Below are positions 38,327 through 51,039 of a stretch of DNA of 64,000 nt, piece after piece (position 1 is the stretch's first letter; each line of letters begins with the position of its first letter). The stretch is from Helopsaltes ochotensis (Eukaryota; Chordata; Aves; Passeriformes; Locustellidae), in the NCBI GenBank assembly GCA_013400155.1, contig VXBM01001904.1, positions 3,223-67,222 on the forward strand. The letters are read 5' to 3'. The position numbers and the translations under genes are program-made. The notes below the pieces were generated by a model that searched no databases, was not told the origin of the DNA, and worked only from the letters and a program-made list of their open reading frames with translations.

Positions 38327-41300
38327 CAGGAGGAGCTAATTAGATGTGTATAAATTATGAGCTTGGGAGCTTTTAATCCTAGATATATTGTTCCATCCTT
38401 GCTATCATCTCTTACAGTGGAACTGTGGAAAGTAAGAAAACTATGAAGTTACACAAGAGCCACTTTTTCCCAATACAACTTTGAAACATCAGTGAGGTTA
38501 CTTTTGGTCTTCCTATGTCATAAAAACATCTTGGAATTTATTCCATGTTTTAATAAAAACATCTTAAAATATTAATTTTTAATATTATTTTGGGAGGTTT
38601 GTTTTAATTAGATCTGTAGGTTGGGGGAACAGAAACAGTTAAGCAGTCTAGGATTTTTTTTTTCTCTATTACAGACTTAAAAAAACAGTCAGGTGATCTT
38701 GCTTCCCCATGCTTTCCTTCCCTTCTATGCCTTACTGTATTTCATGTCAAATAAGGGCCTTTCTGTGTTCAAACTTTGAGGACATTCATAGATCACAAGA
38801 CTTCCTTCAGCAACCATGTGCCTCAATAATGCTGTTCTTTCTTAATGAAAACTGATATCCCAGTGGAATGGCTCCTCTGGAAGACCTCAAGTTTTGAGAG
38901 AGTTTGTGGGGTAAAACTGGCTTTCCAGAAGAGTCTGTAAACCTGACTGGCTTAAACATGTGGCAGATACTTAATAAAGGAGAGGAGCAGTTCAGCTCTT
39001 GCATGTGCTGGCATTTCTACCTTGTTGTTGTTGTGGGATTTAACCACACCTAAGTTTGCTTCAGACTTGTTGACTTGGATCACGGCCCCACTGGTGCTGT
39101 GTGCTAACCCATCCACGGCTGACCCTGTGCCTACAAAGGAGGTTTTGTAGCCCCTTGCTTCAGTTAGACTGTTCTGGATACCCAAACCTAGTGATTTATA
39201 GGTGTATTCACACTAAACTGCTGCAGTTGCACTGTAAACTGCTCTTAAAAGTTATCTTCTTCTCCATTTTAATGTGTTACAGCCCTGTGTGCTAAAGGCA
39301 GCCCACTATTGGTAGGGTCAGTAATAAAGCACAGTTTATTGCCGTATCTAAAGAAACAGTCATTTTTCATTGTTCTATATAATTTTAAAAAAAAGTTTCA
39401 CACTTAAAATATCTGTAGTGAATAACTCCAGTCTCAGTACCTTGTTATCCCAGAGAAATCCATGAAGTTTGCAGCAGCTGCAGTTCTGCCCCAGTTGGGT
39501 ATCAGACATCTCTCAATGCAAGCATGTCTTAATTTTCTGAGTGCTAAGATTCGTCTTTATCTCATGGACTGTGTCTTCCTCAGTTGCAAAGCCAGCACTT
39601 TCTGCTCATCTTGGTGATGGGGTGAGGGGTGGGACATTCTCCCCTCCTACATAAGCCCAGAGGCTTGGCCGTGGGTTGGAGAGTGGCCACTCCCTTCCAT
39701 CCCTAGACCTTTCCCTCTCACTGGGGAAGCAGCAGAAAGAGGACACTTTCTTCTCTTCCAGCCTTTTTTCCCTGCAGTTTCTCTCCTCTTCTTGCTGCAG
39801 GAGCAAGACAAGAGTGTCGGGCTAGGTCCAGTTGTGTTTAAAGCTCTGTTCCTGCAGAGGGCACAGCTCTGGCTTGTTCCTGATCAGCTGCCTCCCTCTG
39901 CCTTGCTGGTGAAGCCCTCCTACCCTTCAGTATCAACCACAAACGTATTATCCTTACCTGTGTAACTCTTCAGCCCACCCCAGTGTTGTTTCCATTCCCC
40001 TAGCACTGATATCTCTGTCTTGTGAGCTCCTCTGAGCCTCAGACACTGCTCAGCCCCTGTTTCACTGAGTTTTTTAGCCTTCAGTGATGCTGGAAGCTGC
40101 AGCACACCAGGACTGAAACCAACTTTCTGGAAGGGATGGGGTGGAGGTGTCAATCATGCAAGAGGAGGAGAGGTTAATATGGGAGGGAGAGGACATCATC
40201 TGTACCCTGAAGAACCATCTGTAGGCTTTCAGGAGAAAAAAAATGAGCAGCAAAAGAGCTGATTCCTGTGTCCCTGCTGCTAAATTGCTTTTGTGCTGAG
40301 GAGCAAAGCTGGCACAAGGGTAGGCAGGACACACGGCTCTCCGGCCAAGCAATGGTGTGGACAGCATATGGTTCCTCAAAGCTCCACTGTAGTAGTAGTG
40401 GGGTTTTTGGGATTTGTTTGCTTGCTACTCACCAGTGCAGCATTCAGAAGAGAAAGGCCCTCTCTTGGAGCTGAGAGCATGCGGCTTTTGTCCTTCATCT
40501 CTTGGCACTGGGACTTTGTTGTTGAAAAAGGAAGACAAAATCAACAGCACTCTGCTCCCTGGCTGAAAATAAAAAAGAATAAAAAAACTTTGCTTACTCC
40601 AGTGTTACTGAAGCCCCTGGGACTGTGCTTTCTCTAGGGATTGGAGAAGGGTTGTGGGAAGAGAAGTGGTTGAGAGGAAGTGTTGGATGGGCAAATGCCT
40701 GGGGTGTGTGTGCCTCTTCTTCACCCTAACATCAACGAGTGGCTCTGGAGCTATGCAGTCAGCACAGGCTTGTCCCAGAGTAAGGAGGGGATGGTCCTGA
40801 GGGGATGAGGGAGTGCATCCCAGCAGAGCCACGCTGCCTGGGCACAGAGGCATGCCATTGTTGTGCAGCTGGGCAGTGCAGGGTCTGTGGCAGCTCTGCT
40901 CCCTGTGGGATCGCGCACTCTGCAGTTATCACACGTCAGAGGTCACTGTTTGAGGAGAATGAACACACTTTTCAGAGTGTTTTGCCTGTGAGCCACTTGT
41001 CCCTTTTCAAAGGTGAGAACTAATGCAAAATTTGAAGTCTGTGTTTTGAGCCCACATCGAGTATTTCAGGAGTGTCAAAGGTAGAACGTCCATTTTTAAT
41101 AGTGATTAAAGTCCAGGTACAGCCTAAAGCAGTTTGTCTTGATGTGGACTCTCTCAGATTCCCAATTGTGCTACCTAAACAAAGACTGTTGGCAAATTCC
41201 AGTATGAGTTATTGGCAAAGGGCTTCAGTTTTGGAGAAGATGAAGAGGTCCACATTTTTGAGGAGAAAAAGAGAAAATCAGAGAGAAAGTTAGCCTGCAA

Positions 41301-44300
41301 TTTTGGGTTTTCTCTTTTCCCCTATTTTTTACTCATTAAAATTCAGTCCCATTCTATTACATGGCAAACAAAAATTCCTTAACCAAGTTGAATTTTACCC
41401 TGCTTCATTTTTAAAATGCCAGGAGAGCTGAGATGGCAAATCATGTTGTGGCAGTGGTGCAGTGGTGGCAGTGGCAGCCTCAGGTTCTCAGAGATTATGA
41501 GTCTTTGAAAAACAAAAGTATCCTCACACACAAACATGTGCATCAGGTATCACACTCTTGTTTCATGTATTACTCCTCAAAGGTAAATCCTAACACAGCA
41601 GGATTAGAGGCAGATAAAAGGGGAAGGATGCAATATATACACAAATTTTCCAAGTGTAACAGTTGATGCTGCAAAATTACAAGACATTGGATTTTTTGTT
41701 GTTTTCTACACGCACTTATTAAAACACCATTCAGGCTAAATATTTTATTTATTTATGGACTTTTTATGGGTGATGCCCTCTACTTCTGCTTTGTGCAGTG
41801 TCAACTCTGGAAGTGTGCATCTGGAAACCTTTAGACCTGAAGGTCCAAAATCTGGAGCCAGATCCTTTCAAATCTGAAGGCTTACGAATCTGACCTTTGT
41901 ATGCAGCTCATTGAAAGCAAGTGGCACAAGCTATGAAATGGGATCTAAATGTGGATTAGTGCTCAGGACTAGGTGGATTTTAAGGTATTTTTAAGAACTG
42001 CCTTTTGGCCTGTCACCCAACAGTGCCCTTTTTGTTTTGTAGCCTGTGTGGCCACAGTCAGTCAGTAACATGTTGCTGGGGAATGTGAGGCATTTCCTTG
42101 CTTGCATTAGCAGTCTTGGAGTCAGGGATGAATATCTCATTTGTTTTGCTAATCAGTGGACCCAAGCAAAACAAGTGAGAACATAATGTATTGGTTCTCA
42201 GGCTCTCTGAGGTGAGAAGTTGAAGACTATTAAATAGTTAACCAGTAAAACAGGAACAGCCTGAAGTGGTCTGTGGGGGGTGTTTTTTGTTTTGGTTTGT
42301 TTATTTTTTTTACAAGACTTCATTTGACCTTGGATTGCTTGTGAGACTAGAGTGAAAGTGAGTCTGAAGAGGGTGTGCAGACAGCTATTAACATCACACA
42401 ACTGCTGTGCAGGTGAGGAGCTGCCTTCCTGTCACCCAGCATTCAGAGCCCACCAAACAACATCACCTGTCAGTGTAAAACCCGGGTTTTTAAATTTCCT
42501 TTCAATTGCAATAACAACAACAAAAGAGCTGCTGGAGTAGGGTAGCAGAGATAAGCAACCAGAATGATTTCAGTGCTGGAGACCCAAATAAAAGGTTTGT
42601 TTTGTAATTGGATATGAATCTAAGCCATAAACCTTGACTCAGAGACTCTGGGTGTTTACATAAGCTGTTTGCTGCATATGCATCTCTGTCAAAGGATCTC
42701 AAGGATGCTTATCTTGTCGAGGCTGAGCTTTTGATTTACGACCAGTATGTTTAACAAATTTTAAGGTGAAGTGCAGAATGCAACTCAGCTGGTTTGTAGT
42801 AAAAGTTGTGTGATTTGAGGTAAAGTTTTTCCCAGGTATAAACATTTACATTTTGGAAGGACTTCTGTGTTTTGTGTTCTTAAAGTACTTTAAAGTAATT
42901 TCTACAGCTTGAAGCCTTTTATCTTGAGACGTTTCTTACGTGCAATGGGATGGGCTTTTATCCTCAGTGTGCTTCCATTCATTTTTATCAGTTAAAGGAA
43001 ATAAATAGCGTTTGTTGTATAATAAAGAAATAATGAAATGCAGGGGACAAAGAAAGGATCCAGACTTAGGGAACAAAGGGACATTTGTTGTTTTTTTTGT
43101 AATCCTGTGTAATAGGAGAGCAGTATTGCTTTGATGTCATTGACTACAGCCCAGCAAATTCAAACAGAATTTTATTTATAAAAATAAATGGGCATTATCA
43201 GTTTAAAGTAAGTCTTTGTCAACATTTGGGTTGTTTTCATCCAAAATAATGTTATGGATACACCTGGCCGTGGCTCCAAATGGTGACCTTGGGTAAGGGG
43301 GACAATATCTGAATTATTTGGCCAAAAGCATATCTGGGACCTTACTAGATTCCCATCCCTGACTCAAACTAAGATATTTCTCTATACTATTCCCAATTAC
43401 ATATTTTCAGCTTTTCCTAATTTGACTTTTTAAATTTAATTTGTTGTTTTATTTCAAAACACCAGAGCAATGTATTCAACTGGAATCCATTTTCTTTTTT
43501 AGTTTCTTCGCCTAGGCCTGGAAGGAATGAAATGGAGTCGTCATTTACATTAGAAGAAATGTTAATGACTCCAAGTGTAAATTACCCGAATATATTCATT
43601 AGTAAGTGTTGAACTGCCACTGACTGGTGGCACTGTCGTTGAGCATCTTCAAAACATCCCATGAGTAACTGTGCCAGGAATTTGGATTGAATTCATTTGA
43701 AACTATTTGCAATTGTGATTGAAATGTATTTTGTAAATAAGTCTCTGTGTGTTTGTGTTTGTCTTCTGGCCTGCTAGAAAAAGTAGAAATAGATGTGTCT
43801 GAAATGGCATTTTCCTTTATGAAATAGAGCTTTATTCTGTGAAAGTTAATGGCTAAGGATGTGTTCTTTTAGTGCAGTGTGGCAAGAGAGATGAATTCAG
43901 AAGTTGCTTAAGACGTGCAGTCATCTGGTATGTCTAGGACTGAGAATGCAGGACATGGATTTTGACAGCATTTAGGGTCTTGCTTTTGCAGTTGAACAGG
44001 TTCTTTTCCCCCACCCTCCCCAGAAAAGATGACTGCAACTTCTTAGCTTTTTCATTTTGCTTTCATGATAGGCTGCTCTGGGGTGACAGCCAGCTCTTGG
44101 GGGTCCTCTTTTACTCTCAACAGCTCTCAGAAACAAGCCCGAATCAAGGGTTTTAATTTCTGTGTATCAAAATTTCCTGGCTTAAGGAGCGTTATGTGTG
44201 AATGGGAGAGCTGGGAAACTTAGGTCATCCATCTTATTGCATCATGTCATAAAAATAATCTGTAGCTGATGCTTTATTTCCCAACGCTGAGCATTTGCAG

Positions 44301-47274
44301 CCCATGTGCACAAAGAGGAAGGCGAGTGGGACAAAAGGCCAGCCCTCCCTTCCTCAGAGTGGTGACATCCAGGGCACGGTGTGTCCTCTGGGCCTTCAGA
44401 CCTGCCAGCAGGCAGCTGATTCCCTTTAACTCTGCAAACCTCTGAGCTTTAAAGCGTGTTGTGTTTTGCAGGTGGAGATCCAGAATGAGACCACCCCCAA
44501 AATAACAAAAAGAAGGGCTCGAAGATGTTGCCCCTTGATGCCTCTGTGTGTGCTTTTTGATCTAGGAAAGCAGCAACCTCTGGGTGGGAAAACTATAATT
44601 TCCTACATATGTAAAATGCTTAAGCACTTTTTTTTCCCTTCTTTTTTGAAGTCTGCCATCTTAATTAAATATGAGATTTTGAAATCCATATCCAGGCAGC
44701 TTTCCTGTTTGCATCCAACAGACTGCACTCCTATTCACAGAGCCCCTTGTTGGGTTTTTTTTTCCAGCTTTCCTTGTGTTTATTTGCAGGGCAGCGTTTT
44801 GTTTTCTCTGTAAGCCGTTTGGAATACGTCTTCACCAGTGCTGTAGCCAGAGGGTTTGTATGTCATTCAAAAATAAAAATAAAAAATCTCCACCTACTGA
44901 AAAGTGAACAGCACAGCCCTAGCAACCGGCTGGTGCGTTTGAACCAGAGGAAGGGACATTAAACAAGACCACATTATGTCTTCTCTGTTACAGCCAGGGA
45001 TGTGGTAGAAATGCCAGCACAGTGATAAGATTAATCATGAATGATAGTGGAGAGAGTTGCATTTATATTTTATTTTGGGTTTTTTTTTAAATGGTGGGTT
45101 GTAAATACAAGCTTGACGAAGCGATGCTTGTTCTTGTCGGCATGAGCAAGGTATTCAGCTGGGAGCTCTAAAAGGGGGATCTGCCTCTGTACAAACAGCC
45201 CCCCTCACCCCACCTGGCACTGGTTGTGCACACAGGAAGGTAAGTGTTGTCATTTTCTTGGAAAGCAAGAGAAAACTTATTTTAAATTGTCTGTCAGGAA
45301 GGGCACTGTCAGTACTTTCCTCTCAGGTGTGTTGTCAGTGACGTTATGCCAGGGGTGGATTTTGTGCATTTGCCTATCTGTCTCCTGTGTGCACCTTGAT
45401 ATCTCATTCATCTGCCATGCCATAGATCCATCTGTGTTAAAATGATGATTTTCCCCTTCCTGTTTTTGTGGATAAAGGGAATTTAGACTCCTTGTCATCA
45501 TTAGCTATGCATTATTTTCATAAGGATCTCCATTGCACTCCTCCAGGATGGATTTTTGTTCATGTTATCTGGGTGGTTTTCCTTAATTGCTGCCAAGAAG
45601 AAAACCCCAAAGCCTTGAGTTTTCTCTTAGATTTTATTTGTATTAGACCAAAGCCATAAAGAGGAAGGAGTGGAACATACATACTGGAAAAGCTCTGCTG
45701 CGTCAGTGGCCAGCTGAGGCTTCTCTCAAAGTTTGTGAAATCAGAGGGTGCCCTTCAGGAGGCACAGGGATTAATCTGCTGGTGTTTTAGTGTTGTCCCC
45801 TTTCCTATAGTACACAGAGGGCTGTTGATTGCCGATTCGTGTTTCTTTGGCTCCCTCTGCACCTATCCTTTCCACCCTCTTCCTCCTGGGGTTTGTTGTC
45901 TTTTCAGGTTCCATGCAGTTTGGTCCTTTGCTCCCCTGGTGTATTAGGTCCTCTTTGCCCTCTGCCCACCCCCTCCTCACATGCTGGTTGTGCAAAGACC
46001 AAAAACAATTCTACGTCTTTGCTAGGGAAGGATGCTTCCAATATTATTTTTCTATCACAGCAGTTTTGCTTCCTGACTGCTGGATGTGCTGCACTGTGCT
46101 GGGAAGGTGGCCAGAGCAGGATGTGCTGTTCCAGGCTAGTTTTCAATGACCACTTTTAGGACCAAATAACCAGGGAAATGGGATTTTGTTGCATCATCCC
46201 CAGCTGTTCAGCTTGGGGGCTTTTTGTTCTTTTTAATTTCATCTCTCCAAGTTTCTCCACTGTGAGCTTGGTCAGGCTGCTAACAGATGCTCTGTGAGTG
46301 ATGGAAGAGGTTTTGGAGGTCTGTGTGTTTGCAGGGTCTTGCTTCAGTAAGTTTTATCTTAAAATTTCTCCCTGCTGCTCTCAGCAGTGCAACTCCTTTG
46401 GGAGCAGCAGTGGAGGAAGCTCTGTGCAAAGCAACATGCCTTTCCTTGGAGGCAGAGCCAGGTAACCTGGAAGTCTCTTGGATGCTGTTGGTACCACTAT
46501 CTGCTCCCATCAGTAGAGGTGTCCTAGGGATTTCTGACAACCATGGACAAGGCTCTCGTTTAGGAAAGCAAGGAGTGCTTTTTGCAAACACGAGGGTTGC
46601 TTGTACCTGGATGAAGTGCAAGGATGGTGATTTTTCTGTGCCTATGAGCCATGGCTATATTGTGCAAGTACAAATTAGCAGTTCCTTGTCCCCAGTTCAT
46701 GACTTTCCTAGCCAGAAGGTGAGAATCGAGGGGTGCACTGTGAACAAGTGTAGCTAGGGAGCACACTGTTCCTTTGTGTGCTTTTTGCCTACATAGGCTT
46801 TTCCTGCCAGCTTCCAGGACTGTGTTTAATGCTTGTTCATGAGCTGCACTGGTCTTGCTGATGCTGGCCAAAGCCCAGGATGGGCTGTGCCTTGCAGGGT
46901 CCAGTTGGACTGTGAGTAGCTCCAAGGTTGGAGACCTCAAAAAGGCAACCCTTTCTATTACTTGCCATCCTCGTAGTGAAAAAACCTTTAAAAATTATTT
47001 CGCTTTATTTAGACTTTTTCTTCTCCCCGCTTTTTAATTCTAAGGTGAACTTCCCTGTATTTTTTACGTGTGCCCATTGCCTCTTGCCATGACACTGGGT
47101 GCCACTGAGAAGAGTCTGACTGTCTTCTTTACTCACCCCATGAAGTGGGGTTTCTGCACTTTGAAAAGCTCGTGTGCACTTCTGATTCCCAAACACTGAT
47201 TGGTTTCTGTGGGTTTGTGGTTGCCTTCTGCTGTTGGTCTTTTTCCATTTAGAGGTGTGAGGAATCAGTGTTTT

Positions 47275-47299
47275 GCCTGGGGCTGTAGAAGCCCCAGGC
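47275..47299. other. Hairpin with a 10-bp perfect stem
   Basis: GCCTGGGGCT (47275-47284), loop GTAGA, and AGCCCCAGGC (47290-47299). GC-rich and perfect, but a stem of this size is expected about once by chance in a window this long. Confidence 0.7.
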
Positions 47300-48989
47300 T
47301 TTCTCGTGGGTTCTTTGCCCTTTGAGAGAAATCCACAGCAGATTGTTCACATTCTGCCTTCATAGACACCCATATTTGAGCAGGACCTGATATCAGAGCC
47401 AGGAAATCTTAAGCAGTTAAAAAAAGAGACTGTCTTCGGTGTTTTTTCAGTGAATGTGTGTGCAAAGGCTGCATCTTCTGCTCATTTTTATCGGATGTGC
47501 AGGCACCAAACCAGTTGTCTTGTAGGATCTGCATATTCTGGCAGGTCTTATACTGATTGAAGGTGAATGTTTACATTGTGTTTAAAACTGGGGGCTTTCC
47601 CCTTGAAGGCTGAAAGTCTTTAGTTATGACTTTTTTAAGATTTGCAACATCTTCACTTACAGGTATTTTGACTGTTTAAAGTTCTCTTGGTTTTTCTGAC
47701 TCTGACAACCAAGTAATAAAACCAGGCATTTGCCAAAAGCGCAGCAGTCTTTGTGCTGCTGTTCAAAGGTTACCTTAGGGTTTGGACCTACTGCACGTAA
47801 TAAAAATGTTGTTGTGGAAGATGAAATGTTTGTTGGCATTTTAAGGATAGCATTTCAGCAAGCTGGCTGGCAGCCTCCAATAAGAGCTACTTCCCAGCTG
47901 GGTCTGACCAGTAAGGTGACTCGTAGGAGGGAAAAATCAGTTTATAACAGGGATTTTTGTTTAGGTTTGTTTTTTAGTAGATTCTTTTGTAGGACTTATG
48001 CCAGCAATACAGCAAACTACTTTCTTAATTGCTCATGTTGGGGCAAATGTCAGCAGTGGTGCAGCCTAATACAAAAACCAAATGGCAGGGCATGCAAAGG
48101 TTAAAGCGAGTTTTCCTTCCTGGTGTTTGTTTAGCTTTGTTCCCTAGCTGTATTTATAGCAGAAGCAGTCTCATGTGTATTAGATTAAAGCCAAGGCAAT
48201 CTGGGCGGTGTTGTTGGTTTGTGTGTCCGTTGTGGTGGGCTGGAAGGATTGGAGATGCCTCTGACCCCTGCAGCTCCACTTCAGCCAAGTTCCTAAGCAC
48301 CTACTTAAATTAACTTGTAGCCTGTCAGGATTTCTGGTTTACTAGCTCACCTACAGGCAGCATGTTGGGCAGGCTTGCTTTTCCACCCTGCTGGAAATAC
48401 TCCTTTGGGGACCACTTCTGGCTTGTAGAAGTTTGGGAGTGAGATCACATTGCATTGTAACGATGTCAATCTGCTAAACTCAGAGCAGAGTTAGTCCATA
48501 CACACACACACTACATCCAGTGAGCCGTGGACATCTGAGAGATCCTGCCTGTAGGCAGACAGTTCCATGCCAGAAACTTCTGGATTGTCAGGCATGCAAA
48601 AATCTCAGACAAGTGGTCAGACTTCACCTTTTCTATTTCTTTGGGAGAAAATTACAGCAGAAACACATATAGTTTACTGCTGAGTTGCAGCTCCCTTTTA
48701 GGGATAGAAGGCCTGTGTCTTCTCTGTGAGCTTCCTGGAAGTGCCATGTGGGATTTTGGGGACATTTGGTCCTGTCAGTGGCATGGACCTGTGGGCAGAG
48801 CAGGCCATGGGCCACTAAAAACTGGGTCATCAGGTCAGTGCTTTGATTCTTCAATCTCAGTGCATGCCTCGTGGTGAATACCTCTGGGTTTTATTGTGGT
48901 CAGCAAATGGCCCCAATCTTCTTTCTAATCTGACAACAGTGACACCTGAATTCAGACAACACGCAGTGAAATTAAATTCTTTTTTGCAG

Positions 48990-49086
48990 ATTAAATTGCA
49001 GACTTGAGGCTCTGGACCAACTCACACCATCGGCGTTTTACTCCTCCTTAGGGGGTAGCTGGTGATTGTTCCTGAGAAGAGAGAAG
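48990..49086 (+). other. 5' UTR part of the PPFIBP1 start-codon exon
   Basis: A T-rich tract and TTTTTTGCAG end at 48989, giving a good acceptor. A second AG 12 nt downstream (49000-49001) could also serve, starting the exon at 49002. The leader contains no ATG. A TGA at 49063-49065 is in frame with the start codon and closes the upstream frame, so translation must start at 49087. Confidence 0.75.
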
Positions 49087-49150
49087 ATGATGAGTGATGC
49101 AAGTGACATGCTCGCTGCGGCCCTGGAGCAGATGGATGGCATTATAGCAG
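49087..49150 (+). CDS. PPFIBP1: Liprin-beta-1, coding exon 1 (residues 1-21 and first base of codon 22)
   Basis: Encodes MMSDASDMLAAALEQMDG followed by IIA and the first base of a split glycine codon, the conserved amino terminus of liprin-beta-1. Liprin-beta-1 is a cytoplasmic scaffold that binds liprin-alpha and works at the cell cortex and adhesion sites; it has an N-terminal coiled coil and three C-terminal SAM domains, the latter beyond this window. The first ATG is preceded by A at -3 and by an in-frame TGA 24 nt upstream. A second ATG follows directly. The donor is CAG|GTAAAC, phase 1, and lies inside a hairpin (listed separately). Liprin-beta-2 was excluded because its N-terminus, as I know it, differs (no SKALEYSNGIFD-like segment follows). 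Gene identity is very secure. Confidence 0.97.
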
Positions 49151-49175
49151 GTAAACACCTGGGACAGGTGTTTAT
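49151..49175 (+). promoter_or_regulatory. Hairpin covering the 5' splice site of coding exon 1
   Basis: TAAACACCTG (49152-49161) pairs exactly with CAGGTGTTTA (49165-49174) across a GGA loop. G-U pairs of 49151 with 49175 and of 49150 with 49176 can extend it over the exon-intron junction. In the pre-mRNA the whole GTAAAC donor would be double-stranded, which could weaken U1 pairing. Pairing is seen in the sequence; regulation is inference. Confidence 0.6.
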
Positions 49176-49479
49176 TTTGCTTTTTGGGTCCTCCTGTATC
49201 CCACTGGGAGGACAGAGTTTCAGACAGAGAAGGGAATATGTTGGGAATTGTTTTTGGTGCCTTCCATTATAGCTTGGAGTTAACAAATAACTGGAGTGCA
49301 GGGATTGCACAGACTCTCACAGGCTCCATGTACTGGATTTTCTCCTACCCTTTCTCAAAGGGCTGCTGGAAGTAGTTGAGTGATGCAGTTCAGCTCCTGC
49401 ATGGAGCACCAGGAGAGTCAAGGACAAAAGCGGCTATTATGAACTTCCCTCAGCTTGGAAGAGTTAAAACATGAATTAA

Positions 49480-49480
<1 letters not shown>

Positions 49481-49510
<30 letters not shown>

Positions 49511-49534
49511 CTTTTTTTTCTTTTTTTTCTTTTC
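49481..49534 (+). repeat. C(T)8 minisatellite / pyrimidine tract
   Basis: Cytosines at 49485, 49494, 49502, 49511, 49520 and 49529 are separated by runs of seven or eight T. Pure pyrimidine on the transcribed strand for 54 nt. It repeats the UCUUU motif bound by PTB-type proteins; binding is inference. Confidence 0.92.
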
Positions 49535-51039
49535 AAAATTGGAATGCTTTGGGTCCATATGTTTGGTTTGGAACTGCCTCGAACATTTAGATTTTTTATA
49601 AGTACCTGTAAGTTGTAAGGTGCCCAGTGAGAGACATCACAAAGAATACAACTTCTGCTTTTAAGCTGAGTCTAGTGAGTTAGAAAATAATATGTATACC
49701 CAGCACATAGGAGGGAAAGATTAAGAAGTCAATAGTCAAAATTACCCTCGCCAGTATAGCAACACAGTTATAAAATTTTTAGTAGATCCACTTAAGCAGT
49801 TTTCCTTAGGGAATAAAGTAATCCTAAAGTGTGTGCTTTGTTTGAACAATGACTCTTCTCTGCCTAAAGATATTAAGGACACATGGCAGGAACACATGTA
49901 AAGGGGATTCAGTTTGATCATGATGATCTCCAAAAATACATGTAAGCTGTGACTTTGGTAATTTCCATAAGTAGACACTGGTATTTGGATCCAATCATAT
50001 GTTTGTGTTTCCAAGAGCCCAAGTTGGTTATGGCAGGATGAGGTTTAATATAAAAACAAAATGTGATGTTGGAAGATTTAAGACACCACAGACTTCATTT
50101 ACCCATGTCTGTGAATAGATCTATAAAGGAATATAACAAAGGGATATCAGCTCCTGTGCTGTTGAGGTTATTTTTCTCTTTATTGTTTTCAGTGGGAATT
50201 TAGCAGAATACTTGGATTTTTGTGGCTTGCCAGATGGGGTGAATGAAAGTTCATGGAAGTGCGTATATAGCATATCCTTGTGGTTTCTAAAAGTTGACAG
50301 CACAAATGAAAGTCTGTCATGAACATGTCTCATTGTGCCGAGGTATAACAGAATTAAGGTCACAAATCAGTGCACTGGAATTACAGTTGGAATTAGCTAG
50401 GTTGGCTTAAATCAACCTTAATCCTAAATTCATAGTTTCCTTTCTCACTTAATATATAGCAACTTCTAATGTAGGTCAAATATGCATCCTGTGAGTTTAT
50501 GCAAATGCGAGATTTTTCTCTTTATTAACATGCAAATGTCAGTGCTGCTGTGTCAAATTGCTGGGTTTAAAATTTATTCCCGTGCAGAAGCGATTTGGTC
50601 TTTTAATTTATCTTCATCTTTAGTATTTTAAAAAAATTTCTGGTGCCTTGGAGCAGCATAACATATTTCTGCATGACAAACGCAGGGCATGGTTTCCACT
50701 GGACACTGTCACTGGAATGTGACTTGGATCATTCAGTGCCTGCAGGCTGACTCAGGGCATTGGCAGAGGACGTTCCATCTTTGGCAGCACCTTCTGCCTT
50801 GGGAATTCATCCCAGGGAGCAGGAGCCCAGTCCATGCCTCAACCCCACAGGCAGGTTGTAGCATTCCCATTCCCTGAGGACCAGTTCACCTCATTCCTGC
50901 TGGAGCTTCCCTCCCCAAGCACCAGTGCTGAGTTTGGTTGGAATAAACCCTGCCAGAAACAACCCCCTCCCTTTCCCAGCCTCAGAGTGCACCCAACCCT
51001 CCTCCCATGCCTGATCCCGTGCGATTTTGCTCCCTGCAG

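Larger units (their letters stand above)
35977..48989. other. Intron 1, 3' part, unique sequence
   Basis: Thirteen kilobases without a recognisable exon or transposable element. It holds a (GT)n run at 38298-38326, a strong hairpin at 37361-37396, a second hairpin at 47275-47299 and AT-rich stretches (for example 38560-38595 and 43140-43200). The 3' end has a T-rich tract before the AG at 48988-48989. Confidence 0.6.
49151..51039 (+). other. PPFIBP1 intron between coding exons 1 and 2
   Basis: Bounded by CAG|GTAAAC and CTCCCTGCAG|GTTCC. It holds the donor hairpin and a C(T)8 repeat at 49481-49534; nothing else is recognised. Confidence 0.9.

Noticed and set aside
42477..42490. Perfect 14-bp palindrome AAAACCCGGGTTTT
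   Set aside because: Several palindromes of this length are expected by chance in 64 kb, and there is no supporting context.
44466..44813. TTTTGCAG followed by an open frame, resembling an internal exon
   Set aside because: The frame has no family resemblance, no good donor lies at a sensible distance, and it precedes the start-codon exon whose upstream in-frame TGA would block any N-terminal extension.
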